From Bacillota bacterium (GTDB lineage: Bacteria > Bacillota > Clostridia > Lachnospirales > Lachnospiraceae): a DNA stretch of 5,247 nucleotides. Below the pieces are notes generated by a model. The model searched no databases. It had not been told where the DNA came from and worked only from the letters and a program-made list of their open reading frames with translations. The stretch covers positions 1-5,247 of the forward strand of contig JAEWSH010000024.1 of assembly GCA_023398375.1 (NCBI GenBank), read 5' to 3'. The position numbers were made by a program, and so were the translations under genes. Shown piece after piece: positions 1-5,082 of this stretch (within the stretch, counting starts at the first letter, position 1; each line of letters opens with the position of its first letter).

Positions 1-263
1 ACAATCCCATCTACAATTACATCATATCCGCCACGGGCATAGCGCTTTGCAGCTTCTAAAAAGGCTTCAATGACAACTAAATTTTGTTCGTTGGACTCTG
101 GTAAATGCGGCGGTATTGCTCCTTTGCTTAAATAATGAAAAAAGTCGTCTGTGTGCATATGCACAGATTTATCCATGTTCGATTCTTTTGCGACAATCGA
201 CGCAGTTGTTGTCTTTCCTGTTCCCGGCGAACCTGTAATCACAATAATTCTTCCTTGATTCAT
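1..263 (-). CDS. P-loop nucleotide kinase/ATPase, N-terminal part (runs off window)
   Basis: Reading the minus strand from an ATG at 263-261 gives an open frame of 87 codons to the window edge. The protein begins MNQGRIIVITGSPGTGKTTT: a hydrophobic beta strand followed by a Walker A motif (GSPGTGKT, residues about 11-18). Further on are HTDDFFHYL (about 37-45), resembling the acidic lid or substrate-strand motif of small-molecule kinases, and a hydrophobic strand ending in VDG near residue 86, resembling a second core strand. This pattern fits the AAA_33/uridine-kinase-like P-loop kinases, which phosphorylate nucleosides or other small molecules; the substrate cannot be told from this half. 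A good ribosome binding site (GAGGGAGA on the minus strand, about 6 bases before ATG) supports the start. It lies downstream of the nucleotidyltransferase on the same strand, but a 191-base gap with a terminator-like hairpin suggests separate transcription. Family call firm; function open. Confidence 0.85.
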   Translation of the reverse strand, partial: MNQGRIIVITGSPGTGKTTTASIVAKESNMDKSVHMHTDDFFHYLSKGAIPPHLPESNEQNLVVIEAFLEAAKRYARGGYDVIVDGI

Positions 264-454
264 CTACATTCTCCCTCGCAATTCAGATTTACCGCTCTCT
301 TTCTGGTTTTGGAGCGTTTCTTCTCTCAAGATTGAAATGGGCGGGAAGCCATTTTAGGGCTTTCCCGCCTTGATTGCCCATCAGCAAAGCCAGACGGGAC
401 GGTCACTTCATATGCGCCGTTCATCTTGACCGTTGATTGGCCCCGCTAACTTTG
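264..454. other. Intergenic region with hairpins, no convincing gene
   Basis: This stretch separates the kinase from the nucleotidyltransferase. It contains a terminator-like hairpin (340-369), a nested inverted repeat (383-456) and the ribosome binding site of the kinase at its left edge. A minus-strand frame at 326-424 could encode 32 residues from ATG (beginning MNGAYEVTVPSGF), but it has only a weak ribosome binding site and no family that I recognise. I see no clear promoter for the kinase. Confidence 0.6.
340..369 (-). terminator. Terminator-like hairpin downstream of the nucleotidyltransferase
   Basis: GGCGGGAAGCC (340-350) pairs with GGCTTTCCCGCC (358-369) with a single bulge and a 7-base loop. 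This is a GC-rich stem of 11 pairs about 85 bases after the nucleotidyltransferase stop codon. On the minus strand only a short, interrupted T tract follows (CATTTCAATC), so it is an imperfect intrinsic terminator. It may instead be an mRNA 3'-end stabiliser. Confidence 0.4.
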
Positions 455-456
455 CT
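383..456. repeat. Nested inverted repeats at the 3' end of the nucleotidyltransferase gene
   Basis: AGCAAAG (383-389) is a perfect inverted repeat of CTTTGCT (450-456). Inside it, ACGGTCA (399-405) is a perfect inverted repeat of TGACCGT (427-433). The outer right arm overlaps the stop codon of the resistance gene. The arms could form a two-stem fold in the leftward mRNA ahead of the hairpin at 340-369. The function is unknown. Confidence 0.45.
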
Positions 457-1231
457 ACTCTGTTCTAAGTAATTCCTCAATTTGTTTTTTCATATATTCT
501 ACAAGTGCCATCGCTTCCTTTTCTACTGTCTCCCATTCATCAGACAAATTTCCCAAATAAGCTTCCTTTGCCGTTGTTAGCAGGGGGGAAAATCTCTCCG
601 GCAATTTTAAAATTACCCATTTTGCGGCAACATCTTTTGTCGTGATTTCTTCTGTTACTAAAGTAAACCACATTCGTGATAAGGTTAATAACACATTTCT
701 TTCATCACCCTTAAAGCTGGAAATCAAACCAGGTAAAGAAAACCGAATTGCTTTTTTAATTTCGTGAAATGGGATAGCGGGAATAAGCTCTTTGCTTTCC
801 GCCCCCTTCAAAGTTATGCTATTTTTTCTTGCTTGCCATAATAAAATCATTATATCTGGGTCATTGCAGGCTTGCGGATATTCTCCTGCTTCCATCTCTC
901 CCCTTAGCCATTCACCATACATATACTGACATTTTGGCGGAAATTGCAACGGAACAATATCAGATTGATTGATAATAGTTACCTCTAAAGGTCTTTTTTC
1001 AATACAGCCTACGGAGCCAGAAATTTTCAATAATTGCTTTGTTAGATCTGCTCTGATTGAATTACTCAATTCTTGTTTAGTAATTATCAGTATATCTATA
1101 TCACTATCTGGACGCAGCCCATTCATTGTTGCTGAACCATATAAATATATCCCCAATATTTGACCTTGTAATATGGTTTCTGCTATTGAAATAACTTGAT
1201 TTACTTGTTGTGGAAATTCATTTATATTCAT
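455..1231 (-). CDS. ant(9): Aminoglycoside nucleotidyltransferase, ANT(9)/AadA family (predicted spectinomycin resistance)
   Basis: A 258-residue cytoplasmic enzyme of the size usual for ANT(9) and AadA, which transfer AMP from ATP to a hydroxyl of spectinomycin (AadA also acts on streptomycin). The nucleotidyltransferase core is intact: YGSATMNGLRPDSDIDIL gives GS at 32-33 and the metal ligands D44 and D46. E83 in RPLEVT matches the catalytic base E87 of AadA, and GEW at 106-108 matches the AadA W112 region. The helical C-terminal domain carries GDERN (175-179) and the KDVAA segment typical of the family. The two AadA residues that contact streptomycin, W173 and D178, align with P167 and S172, as in ANT(9), so spectinomycin-only activity is predicted. 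ATG at 1231 has a strong ribosome binding site (AGGAG, about 6 bases upstream on the minus strand). It follows the phosphorylase by 24 bases and is probably co-transcribed with it. Family assignment is firm; exact subtype and spectrum are inferred. Confidence 0.9.
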   Translation of the reverse strand: MNINEFPQQVNQVISIAETILQGQILGIYLYGSATMNGLRPDSDIDILIITKQELSNSIRADLTKQLLKISGSVGCIEKRPLEVTIINQSDIVPLQFPPKCQYMYGEWLRGEMEAGEYPQACNDPDIMILLWQARKNSITLKGAESKELIPAIPFHEIKKAIRFSLPGLISSFKGDERNVLLTLSRMWFTLVTEEITTKDVAAKWVILKLPERFSPLLTTAKEAYLGNLSDEWETVEKEAMALVEYMKKQIEELLRTE

Positions 1232-1255
1232 TGTAACTCCTATATGTATTTATTT

Positions 1256-2026
1256 TTACTCCTCAACAACTGATAAAACAGCGTCTAAGGCTAATTCTAA
1301 GGCTATGGATATACTTGTTTTTCCCCATTCTCTTTCTTGGTATTTATGAGGGTCTGCAAGAGTATCGGCTGAAAAAAGCAGCATAGCCCATGTAACTTTT
1401 CTAAATTTTGCACACGCCGCCAATGCGGAACATTCCATTTCTACTACTTGACATCCCTCTTCTTTCCGATACTGAACCATTTCTACTGTTTCTCGATAAA
1501 AACCGTCTGTTGTCCATGTTTTAACTTCCCAATATGGTATATTCTTTTGGCTTAAAGCAGATTCAATCGCATTTATACCAGCCTTTGAAATCTCTACTTC
1601 TCGGGAGGGAGGAAGATAATGGTAAGATGTTCCCTCATCTCTCAATGCAGAAACAGGTATCAAAAATCTATTTTCCGGGATGTCTTCCAATACGCCGCAG
1701 GAGCCGACGGAAATAATCTTTGTTACACCCCCTGCAATTAAATATTCTAAAACTTGGACGGCAGCAGCACTTCCCACAGGAGCCGGACATAGACATATTT
1801 TCTCCTGATTATAAAGACATTCATAAATAGGATATCGTCTTGTTGCACTTTCAAATTCATCTATCTGTATTCCATCATGGGTATGTGCATAATTTTCAAC
1901 CTCGTCTCCTAAAAAAGCAAACACTGCTTTTGCAGGAAAACATTTTTTCCCATTTCCCGGCTGAAAAACAGCTTTTGATGCGGTATCGTACTCTAAAACA
2001 GGGTAGTCATGCTTTACTAATGGCAT
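1256..2026 (-). CDS. Nucleoside phosphorylase, PNP/UDP family (uridine-phosphorylase-like)
   Basis: A 256-residue protein of the PNP_UDP_1 superfamily, whose members split nucleosides with phosphate (or water) into base and sugar. Visible signatures are the APVGSAAAVQVLEYL and GGVTKIISVGSCGVL segments (about 82-113), which form the phosphate/ribose side of the pocket; RDEGTSYHYLPP (129-140), as in uridine phosphorylases; TTDGFYRET (172-180); the ribose-binding EMECSALA (196-203); and FSADTLAD (218-225), which carries the base-side Asp. Length and motif order indicate an intact gene. The start at 2026 is the natural ATG, though its ribosome binding site is weak (CGAGA). The gene lies 24 bases after the short upstream ORF and 24 bases before the nucleotidyltransferase, suggesting one leftward operon. 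Whether it serves salvage or acts on a nucleoside-like drug cannot be told from sequence. Superfamily firm, substrate uncertain. Confidence 0.85.
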   Translation of the reverse strand: MPLVKHDYPVLEYDTASKAVFQPGNGKKCFPAKAVFAFLGDEVENYAHTHDGIQIDEFESATRRYPIYECLYNQEKICLCPAPVGSAAAVQVLEYLIAGGVTKIISVGSCGVLEDIPENRFLIPVSALRDEGTSYHYLPPSREVEISKAGINAIESALSQKNIPYWEVKTWTTDGFYRETVEMVQYRKEEGCQVVEMECSALAACAKFRKVTWAMLLFSADTLADPHKYQEREWGKTSISIALELALDAVLSVVEE

Positions 2027-2050
2027 ATTATTATCTCGAATAACAGGCTA

Positions 2051-2239
2051 TTATTCTATTCCTTTCATCATCTTTTTTGCCAACTGCTTGAACAGGTCGG
2101 CAGTTTCTTCATCCATCGGTGCAAGCTGTCCGATCTGTCCAGCTATCATCGCCGTTACATCGTAAGCGCCTAACAATACGCCGGCTTCCTCCCGACCAGA
2201 TTTCATGAGATAATCAGACAAAGCATTCATGGTTGGCAA
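2051..2239 (-). CDS. Hypothetical protein, probable C-terminal remnant of a gene cut by the IS
   Basis: An open frame of 62 codons from TTG (2239), or 59 from the more natural ATG at 2230. Neither start has a recognisable ribosome binding site, and the frame stays open upstream to about 2273. I do not recognise the family. The C-terminal half (DVTAMIAGQIGQLAP, then the charged helix DEETADLFKQLAKKMMKGIE) looks like a real protein tail. It ends 24 bases before the phosphorylase, so the parent gene was probably the upstream member of that operon. The proposed left end of the IS (2162) falls in the codon for Y26, so residues 1-26 would be read from antisense IS sequence and only 2051-2161 would be native. 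If the IS boundary is wrong, this could instead be an intact small gene. Confidence 0.4.
   Translation of the reverse strand: MPTMNALSDYLMKSGREEAGVLLGAYDVTAMIAGQIGQLAPMDEETADLFKQLAKKMMKGIE
2162..2179 (+). repeat. Left terminal inverted repeat of the IS66-family element
   Basis: GTAAGCGCCTAACAATAC matches the inverted right end at 16 of 18 bases, including the first 9. It lies 141 bases before the tnpA start codon. Beyond 18 bases the two ends diverge. Confidence 0.65.
2206..2214 (+). promoter_or_regulatory. Candidate extended -10 promoter for tnpA
   Basis: TGAGATAAT matches an extended -10 element (TGn followed by GATAAT, 5 of 6 to TATAAT). No good -35 lies 17 bases upstream (TTCCTC). Transcription would begin near 2221, after the left arm of the fold-back leader and 82 bases before the tnpA start codon. 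Confidence 0.35.
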
Positions 2240-2288
2240 AGTTTCAAAACCTGGCCAACTTGTGCAACTGTCTCAACTCACACTGGTC

Positions 2289-2294
2289 GGGAGG
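2289..2294 (+). promoter_or_regulatory. Ribosome binding site fixing the TTG start of tnpA
   Basis: GGGAGG lies 8 bases before TTG at 2303. It selects this TTG over the later in-frame ATG at 2324, which would remove the first seven residues and has no such site before it. Confidence 0.75.
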
Positions 2295-2302
2295 TTTTCA
2301 TT

Positions 2303-2800
2303 TTGAGCCAGCTTTCCAATGCCATGCACCAGCACAAGCTCGCCTGCTGGAAACAGATCATCATCGACTGCCGGACGAGCGGACTGACAGCTAATGAATA
2401 CATGCGCCGTCACAAAATCAAGAAAGCCGCCTTCTACTACTGGCTCCGCAAGATTCGGGAAGAACTGCTGGAAGAACATCCGGAGTATCTGCACCAGCCG
2501 AAACCGTCTAGAGAAGCTGCTTCTGCTGAAACTCTGTCGGCCCCCGTATCTTCTGCAGATGCGTCGGTGACCGTCGGAGCGGGTGTCGTACCTGCGGCTC
2601 CCGCCGCGTTCCCAGTACGTGCTGGTGGCACCTCGATTCCGCCGGCACCTCTTCCAGAATTCGTCTCCGTCCGCGCCAGTGCACCGCTTCCCCGCGACAA
2701 GCTCCTGGTCTCCTGCGGCCCGTTCCAGTTCGAGCTCGCAGAGGATACGCCCGTGTCGCTCCTGCAGAAGCTGGCCGCTGCAAGGGAGGGACTGCCATGA
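2303..2800 (+). CDS. tnpA: IS66-family accessory protein TnpA
   Basis: A 165-residue protein beginning at TTG. Residues about 16-52 (WKQIIIDCR, SGLTANEYMRRHKI, FYYWLRKIREE) form the helix-turn-helix typical of IS66 TnpA, expected to bind the ends of the element. Residues about 65-131 are a low-complexity Ala/Pro/Ser/Val linker. The C-terminal end (FQFELAEDTPVSLLQKLAAA) matches the usual short beta-strand/helix tail of the family. The long linker makes it larger than many TnpA proteins, which are often nearer 100-140 residues. Its TGA overlaps the tnpB ATG (ATGA), so the two are likely translationally coupled. TnpA is needed for efficient transposition in IS66-type elements, though its exact role is poorly defined. 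Confidence 0.9.
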   Translation: MSQLSNAMHQHKLACWKQIIIDCRTSGLTANEYMRRHKIKKAAFYYWLRKIREELLEEHPEYLHQPKPSREAASAETLSAPVSSADASVTVGAGVVPAAPAAFPVRAGGTSIPPAPLPEFVSVRASAPLPRDKLLVSCGPFQFELAEDTPVSLLQKLAAAREGLP

Positions 2801-3156
2801 GCTTCCTCGACCTTTCCTCCGTCGGCGAAGTCTATCTCGCCTGCGGCCGCACCGACATGAGGAAATCCATCGACGGCCTCGCCGCCATCATCGAGCAGCA
2901 GTTCCGGATGGATCCCTTCACGCGCACGCTCTTTCTCTTCTGCGGCAGGCGCGCTGACCGCATCAAGGGGCTCCTGTGGGAGGGAGATGGCTTCCTGCTC
3001 ATCTACAAGCGGCTCGAGAGCGGCCGCTTCCAGTGGCCGCGCGATTCTTCCGAAGCCAGGCGCATCACGCCGCAGCAGCTCCGCTGGCTCATGGAAGGCC
3101 TCTCCGTCGAGCAGAAGACTGCCATCCGGGAAATCCATCCTTCCTGCTGCTCTTGA
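2797..3156 (+). CDS. tnpB: IS66-family accessory protein TnpB
   Basis: A 119-residue protein that shows the full TnpB_IS66 (PF05717) signature: VYLACGRTDMRKSIDGLAAI (12-31), DPFTRTLFLFCGRRADRIKGL (39-59) and the highly conserved LLWEGDGFLLIYKRLESGRF (59-78) followed by QWP. This is unrelated to the TnpB nucleases of IS200/IS605. The start ATG overlaps the tnpA stop by four bases and has its own ribosome binding site, GGGAGG at 2784-2789. The length is normal for the family. It is required with TnpA and TnpC for transposition of IS66-type elements; its biochemical role is not established. The C-terminal end is slightly unusual in ending with a Cys pair (HPSCCS). Confidence 0.95.
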   Translation: MSFLDLSSVGEVYLACGRTDMRKSIDGLAAIIEQQFRMDPFTRTLFLFCGRRADRIKGLLWEGDGFLLIYKRLESGRFQWPRDSSEARRITPQQLRWLMEGLSVEQKTAIREIHPSCCS

Positions 3157-3164
3157 AAAAGTTT

Positions 3165-3193
3165 GCGGGAAGCCTTGATTTCCCTGCGTTTTT
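3165..3193 (+). terminator. Weak attenuator-like hairpin between tnpB and tnpC
   Basis: GCGGGAA (3165-3171) can pair with TTCCC-t-GC (3180-3187, one bulged T), followed by five T residues at 3189-3193. The stem is short, so termination would be partial at best. It could lower tnpC expression relative to tnpA and tnpB. Confidence 0.3.
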
Positions 3194-3227
3194 CAGACCT
3201 CCGTGGTATGCTGTGCACATCACGGAA

Positions 3228-3233
3228 GGGAGG
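3228..3233 (+). promoter_or_regulatory. Ribosome binding site fixing the TTG start of tnpC
   Basis: GGGAGG lies 8 bases before TTG at 3242, the same spacing as for tnpA. The alternative GTG at 3203 has no such site and would add 13 residues (VCCAHHGREEDG) not typical of the family. A possible hairpin, CCTCCGTG (3198-3205) with CACGG-a-AGG (3221-3229), overlaps the 5' edge of this site. Confidence 0.65.
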
Positions 3234-3241
3234 AAGACGGA

Positions 3242-4867
3242 TTGACGGAAGTGGAACAGCTCCGCAAGGAGAACCGGGAGCTCCAGAAAGAGAACCAGGC
3301 GCTCCTGAAAAAGATTTCTTCCTTCGAGGAGAAGCTCGAAGCCGCGCTCGTCTGGAACGAGCAGCTCCGCAAGGCCGTGTTCGGACGGAAGTCCGAGAAG
3401 CTCCGCGTCCTCCAGTCGGATGACGAAGAGCTCTCCCTCTTCGACGAAGCCGAGCAGGAAGCCCGTCCGGGCGAACCCGAGCCCGTTTCCTGCGGAACCG
3501 CCGTGAAGGCGCACACGCGCAAGCCGAAACGGAACCGCGACGAGCTCCTGAAAAACCTCCCGCGCAAAGACCATACCATCGAGCTCCCGGAAGCGGAACG
3601 CTTCTGCGAGCGCCATCCGGGGACGCCGCTCGTACAGGTTGGAAAGAAGTTCCTGCGGACGGAAGTCCATTACATCCCGCAGCAGATCGAGGTCCTCGAC
3701 GTCTACCAGGCAGTCTACCAGTGCCCTGCGTGCAAGGAAGAAGACCGCTTCGGCGTCAAGAGCGCTCCCGTTCCTCCGTCCCTCCTCCCGCACTCCGTCG
3801 CCACGCCGGAACTTGCGGCCAGCGTCCTCTGCCAGAAATACGTGCTCGCCGTCCCGTTCTACCGGCAGGAGCGCGCATGGTCGAGGCTCGGATTCCCGCT
3901 CAGCCGGACGAACATGGCGAACTGGGCCATCGCGCTCAGCAAGTACTACTTCCTCCCGCTCGTCGGGCACATGAAGGAACGCCTCATCGCCTCGGCCGTG
4001 CTCCACGCCGACGAGACGACCGTGCAGGTCCACCGGGAGAGCCCCGAGCGTTCCCGGCGGAAGAAGCAGCGGTCCTACATGTGGCTCTACGCCACGAGCC
4101 CTCAGGATCCCGGGAGCCCGGACATCCGCATCTTCGAGTACCGCCCTGGCAGGAGCGGCGAAAACGCCGCGGAGTTCCTCGAAGGCTTTCACGGAACCCT
4201 CGTGCATGACCAGTTCTCCGGCTACAACCGCCTTGACGCGGAACATGCCGCCTGCTGGGCTCACATGCGGCGGGAATTCGTGAAAGGGCTGTCTGCCGAC
4301 CCGAGGCAGGGCGGGGAGGCCGTCCTCCGGAATCCGGAAAACCGCCGTGGGAAGGCATGGGAGGCCATAAAGAAGATCGGCGCCATCTCTGCCATCGAGG
4401 GAAAACTGAAGAGCCTTCCGCCGGAGAAGCGGAAGGATGAACGCCTCCGCCAGGAAAAGCCCCTGGTCGAGGACTTCTTCGTGTGGCTGGAATCCGTCCG
4501 TGCGGAAATCCCACCGAAATTCCAGACCGCCAAGGCGGTGAACTATGCCCTGCATGCAAAGGAGCGCCTCTGCCTCTATCTTGGCGACGGCCGCGTCCCT
4601 ATGACGAACAACGTGGCAGAGAGCGCCATCCGTCCCTTCACCGTCGGGAGGAAGAACTGGCTCTTCAGCGACAGCCCGAGAGGGGCGGAAGCAAGTGCCG
4701 CCATCTACAGCCTTGTCGAGACGAGCAAGGCAAACGGTATCGATCCAGAAAAGTATCTGCGATATGTCCTGACCGAGATGCCAGGCAGGAACTTCATGGA
4801 CAATCCGGAAATGCTCGAAGGCTGGATGCCTTGGAGCAAGGATATCCAAGACAACTGCAAAGCATAA
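3242..4867 (+). CDS. tnpC: IS66-family DDE transposase TnpC
   Basis: A 541-residue transposase, normal for the family, starting at TTG behind GGGAGG. Residues 1-45 are a Leu/Glu/Lys-rich coiled coil (the LZ_Tnp_IS66 region), followed by GRKSEKL and an acidic linker. A zinc-finger-like segment has C122 and H125 (CERH) and C161 and C164 (CPAC). The catalytic domain (DDE_Tnp_IS66) carries D257 in HADETT, D323 in VHDQFSGY, the conserved ACWAHMRREF after it, and E460 in NNVAESAIRP, so the DDE triad is complete. The C-terminal segment (NGIDPEKYLRYVL to the end) is the usual DDE_Tnp_IS66_C tail. It cuts and joins the ends of the element. No frameshift or missing residue is seen. It follows tnpB after 85 bases that hold weak hairpins and is followed by a strong terminator. 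Confidence 0.95.
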   Translation: MTEVEQLRKENRELQKENQALLKKISSFEEKLEAALVWNEQLRKAVFGRKSEKLRVLQSDDEELSLFDEAEQEARPGEPEPVSCGTAVKAHTRKPKRNRDELLKNLPRKDHTIELPEAERFCERHPGTPLVQVGKKFLRTEVHYIPQQIEVLDVYQAVYQCPACKEEDRFGVKSAPVPPSLLPHSVATPELAASVLCQKYVLAVPFYRQERAWSRLGFPLSRTNMANWAIALSKYYFLPLVGHMKERLIASAVLHADETTVQVHRESPERSRRKKQRSYMWLYATSPQDPGSPDIRIFEYRPGRSGENAAEFLEGFHGTLVHDQFSGYNRLDAEHAACWAHMRREFVKGLSADPRQGGEAVLRNPENRRGKAWEAIKKIGAISAIEGKLKSLPPEKRKDERLRQEKPLVEDFFVWLESVRAEIPPKFQTAKAVNYALHAKERLCLYLGDGRVPMTNNVAESAIRPFTVGRKNWLFSDSPRGAEASAAIYSLVETSKANGIDPEKYLRYVLTEMPGRNFMDNPEMLEGWMPWSKDIQDNCKA

Positions 4868-4879
4868 GGAAGGTTTCGC

Positions 4880-4922
4880 AAGCCGCCACCACAAGCAGCA
4901 ATGCATGTGGTGGCGGCTTTTT
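4880..4922 (+). terminator. Rho-independent terminator after tnpC
   Basis: AAGCCGCCACCAC (4880-4892) is a perfect 13-base inverted repeat of GTGGTGGCGGCTT (4907-4919) around a 14-base loop, followed by T residues to 4922. It begins 12 bases after the tnpC stop codon and should end the tnpABC transcript. Confidence 0.88.
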
Positions 4923-4935
4923 ACTCGGAATGCAT

Positions 4936-5036
4936 CTAAAACTCGCAGAAGCAACCGTTCGAGATTTCCCATGATATGAGCGGATGCGGCAACTCTCCAT
5001 CCGCGTATCCTGGCGGTTGCAAACTACGAGTTTTAG
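4936..5036. repeat. Nested three-stem inverted-repeat structure near the right IS end
   Basis: Three perfect inverted repeats sit one inside the other: CTAAAACTCG (4936-4945) with CGAGTTTTAG (5027-5036), GCAACCG (4951-4957) with CGGTTGC (5014-5020), and GCGGATG (4980-4986) with CATCCGC (4998-5004). They lie after the tnpC terminator and before the right terminal repeat, in DNA with no ORF that I can support. They may form a structured RNA, a DNA cruciform or a transposase-accessible end structure; I recognise no RNA family. Confidence 0.55.
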
Positions 5037-5058
5037 GCGCATATATCTGGACATGTCA

Positions 5059-5076
5059 GGATTGTTTGGCGCTTAC
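5059..5076 (-). repeat. Right terminal inverted repeat of the IS66-family element
   Basis: Read on the minus strand from 5076, GTAAGCGCCAAACAATCC matches the left end at 16 of 18 positions and opens with the GTAAGCG of IS66-family ends. It lies 6 bases from the stop codon of the leftward TPR gene. Confidence 0.75.
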
Positions 5077-5082
5077 GATTTT

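Larger units (their letters stand above)
2188..2294 (+). promoter_or_regulatory. Fold-back leader that can sequester the tnpA ribosome binding site
   Basis: CCTCCCGACCAG (2188-2199) is a perfect 12-base inverted repeat of CTGGTCGGGAGG (2283-2294), and the right arm contains the whole tnpA ribosome binding site GGGAGG (2289-2294). Inside the loop, GTTGGC (2232-2237) can pair with GCCAAC (2254-2259). A transcript entering the IS from outside would contain both arms and could hide the site. A transcript starting near 2221 would lack the left arm. This is the layout of fold-back inhibition of translation known from IS10 and IS50; its action here is inferred. Confidence 0.55.
2162..5076 (+). mobile_element. 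IS66-family insertion sequence (about 2.9 kb)
   Basis: The element has the tnpA-tnpB-tnpC order that defines full IS66-family elements, with all three genes open. Its proposed ends are GTAAGCGCCTAACAATAC at 2162 and the inverted GTAAGCGCCAAACAATCC at 5076, which match at 16 of 18 positions and start with the GTAAGCG typical of the family. No 8-base target duplication is visible: the left flank is gttacatc and the right flank is gatttttc. The element is much richer in G+C than its flanks. Coding capacity looks intact, so it may be active or only recently immobile. The gene content is certain; the left boundary is the less certain part because a leftward frame reads through it. Confidence 0.8.

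Noticed and set aside
135..335. A 66-codon plus-strand ORF at the left edge
   Set aside because: It is antisense to the P-loop kinase, is rich in Cys, His, Arg and Ser, and has no recognisable domain or ribosome binding site.
326..424. A 32-codon minus-strand ORF (MNGAYEVTVPSGF start) between the nucleotidyltransferase and the kinase
   Set aside because: It is very short, has only a weak ribosome binding site, overlaps inverted repeats, and belongs to no family I recognise. Mentioned in the intergenic entry only.
383..456. Nested inverted repeats after the nucleotidyltransferase considered as an attC site
   Set aside because: The cores at the arms do not fit RYYYAAC/GTTRRRY, and the surrounding genes are a leftward operon rather than a cassette array.
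2162..2176. GCCTAAC inside the left IS end matches the R'' consensus (RYYYAAC) of integron attC sites
   Set aside because: It has no partner GTTRRRY core at attC spacing. It is explained by the IS66 terminal repeat, since the same bases recur inverted at the right end, and it lies on the wrong side of the resistance gene for a cassette.
3203..3241. GTG at 3203 as the tnpC start
   Set aside because: It has no ribosome binding site, whereas TTG at 3242 has GGGAGG at an 8-base spacing and begins directly with the coiled-coil segment normal for TnpC.
3089..4972. A 627-codon open frame on the minus strand opposite tnpB and tnpC
   Set aside because: It is antisense to two unmistakable IS66 genes. 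Its openness follows from the GC-rich codon bias of tnpC, and its translation shows no recognisable domain.
4936..5036. Outer arms CTAAAACTCG/CGAGTTTTAG considered as attC or as terminal repeats of a nested mini-element
   Set aside because: GTTTTAG does not fit GTTRRRY, and no target duplication is visible around the arms. Kept only as an unexplained structure.
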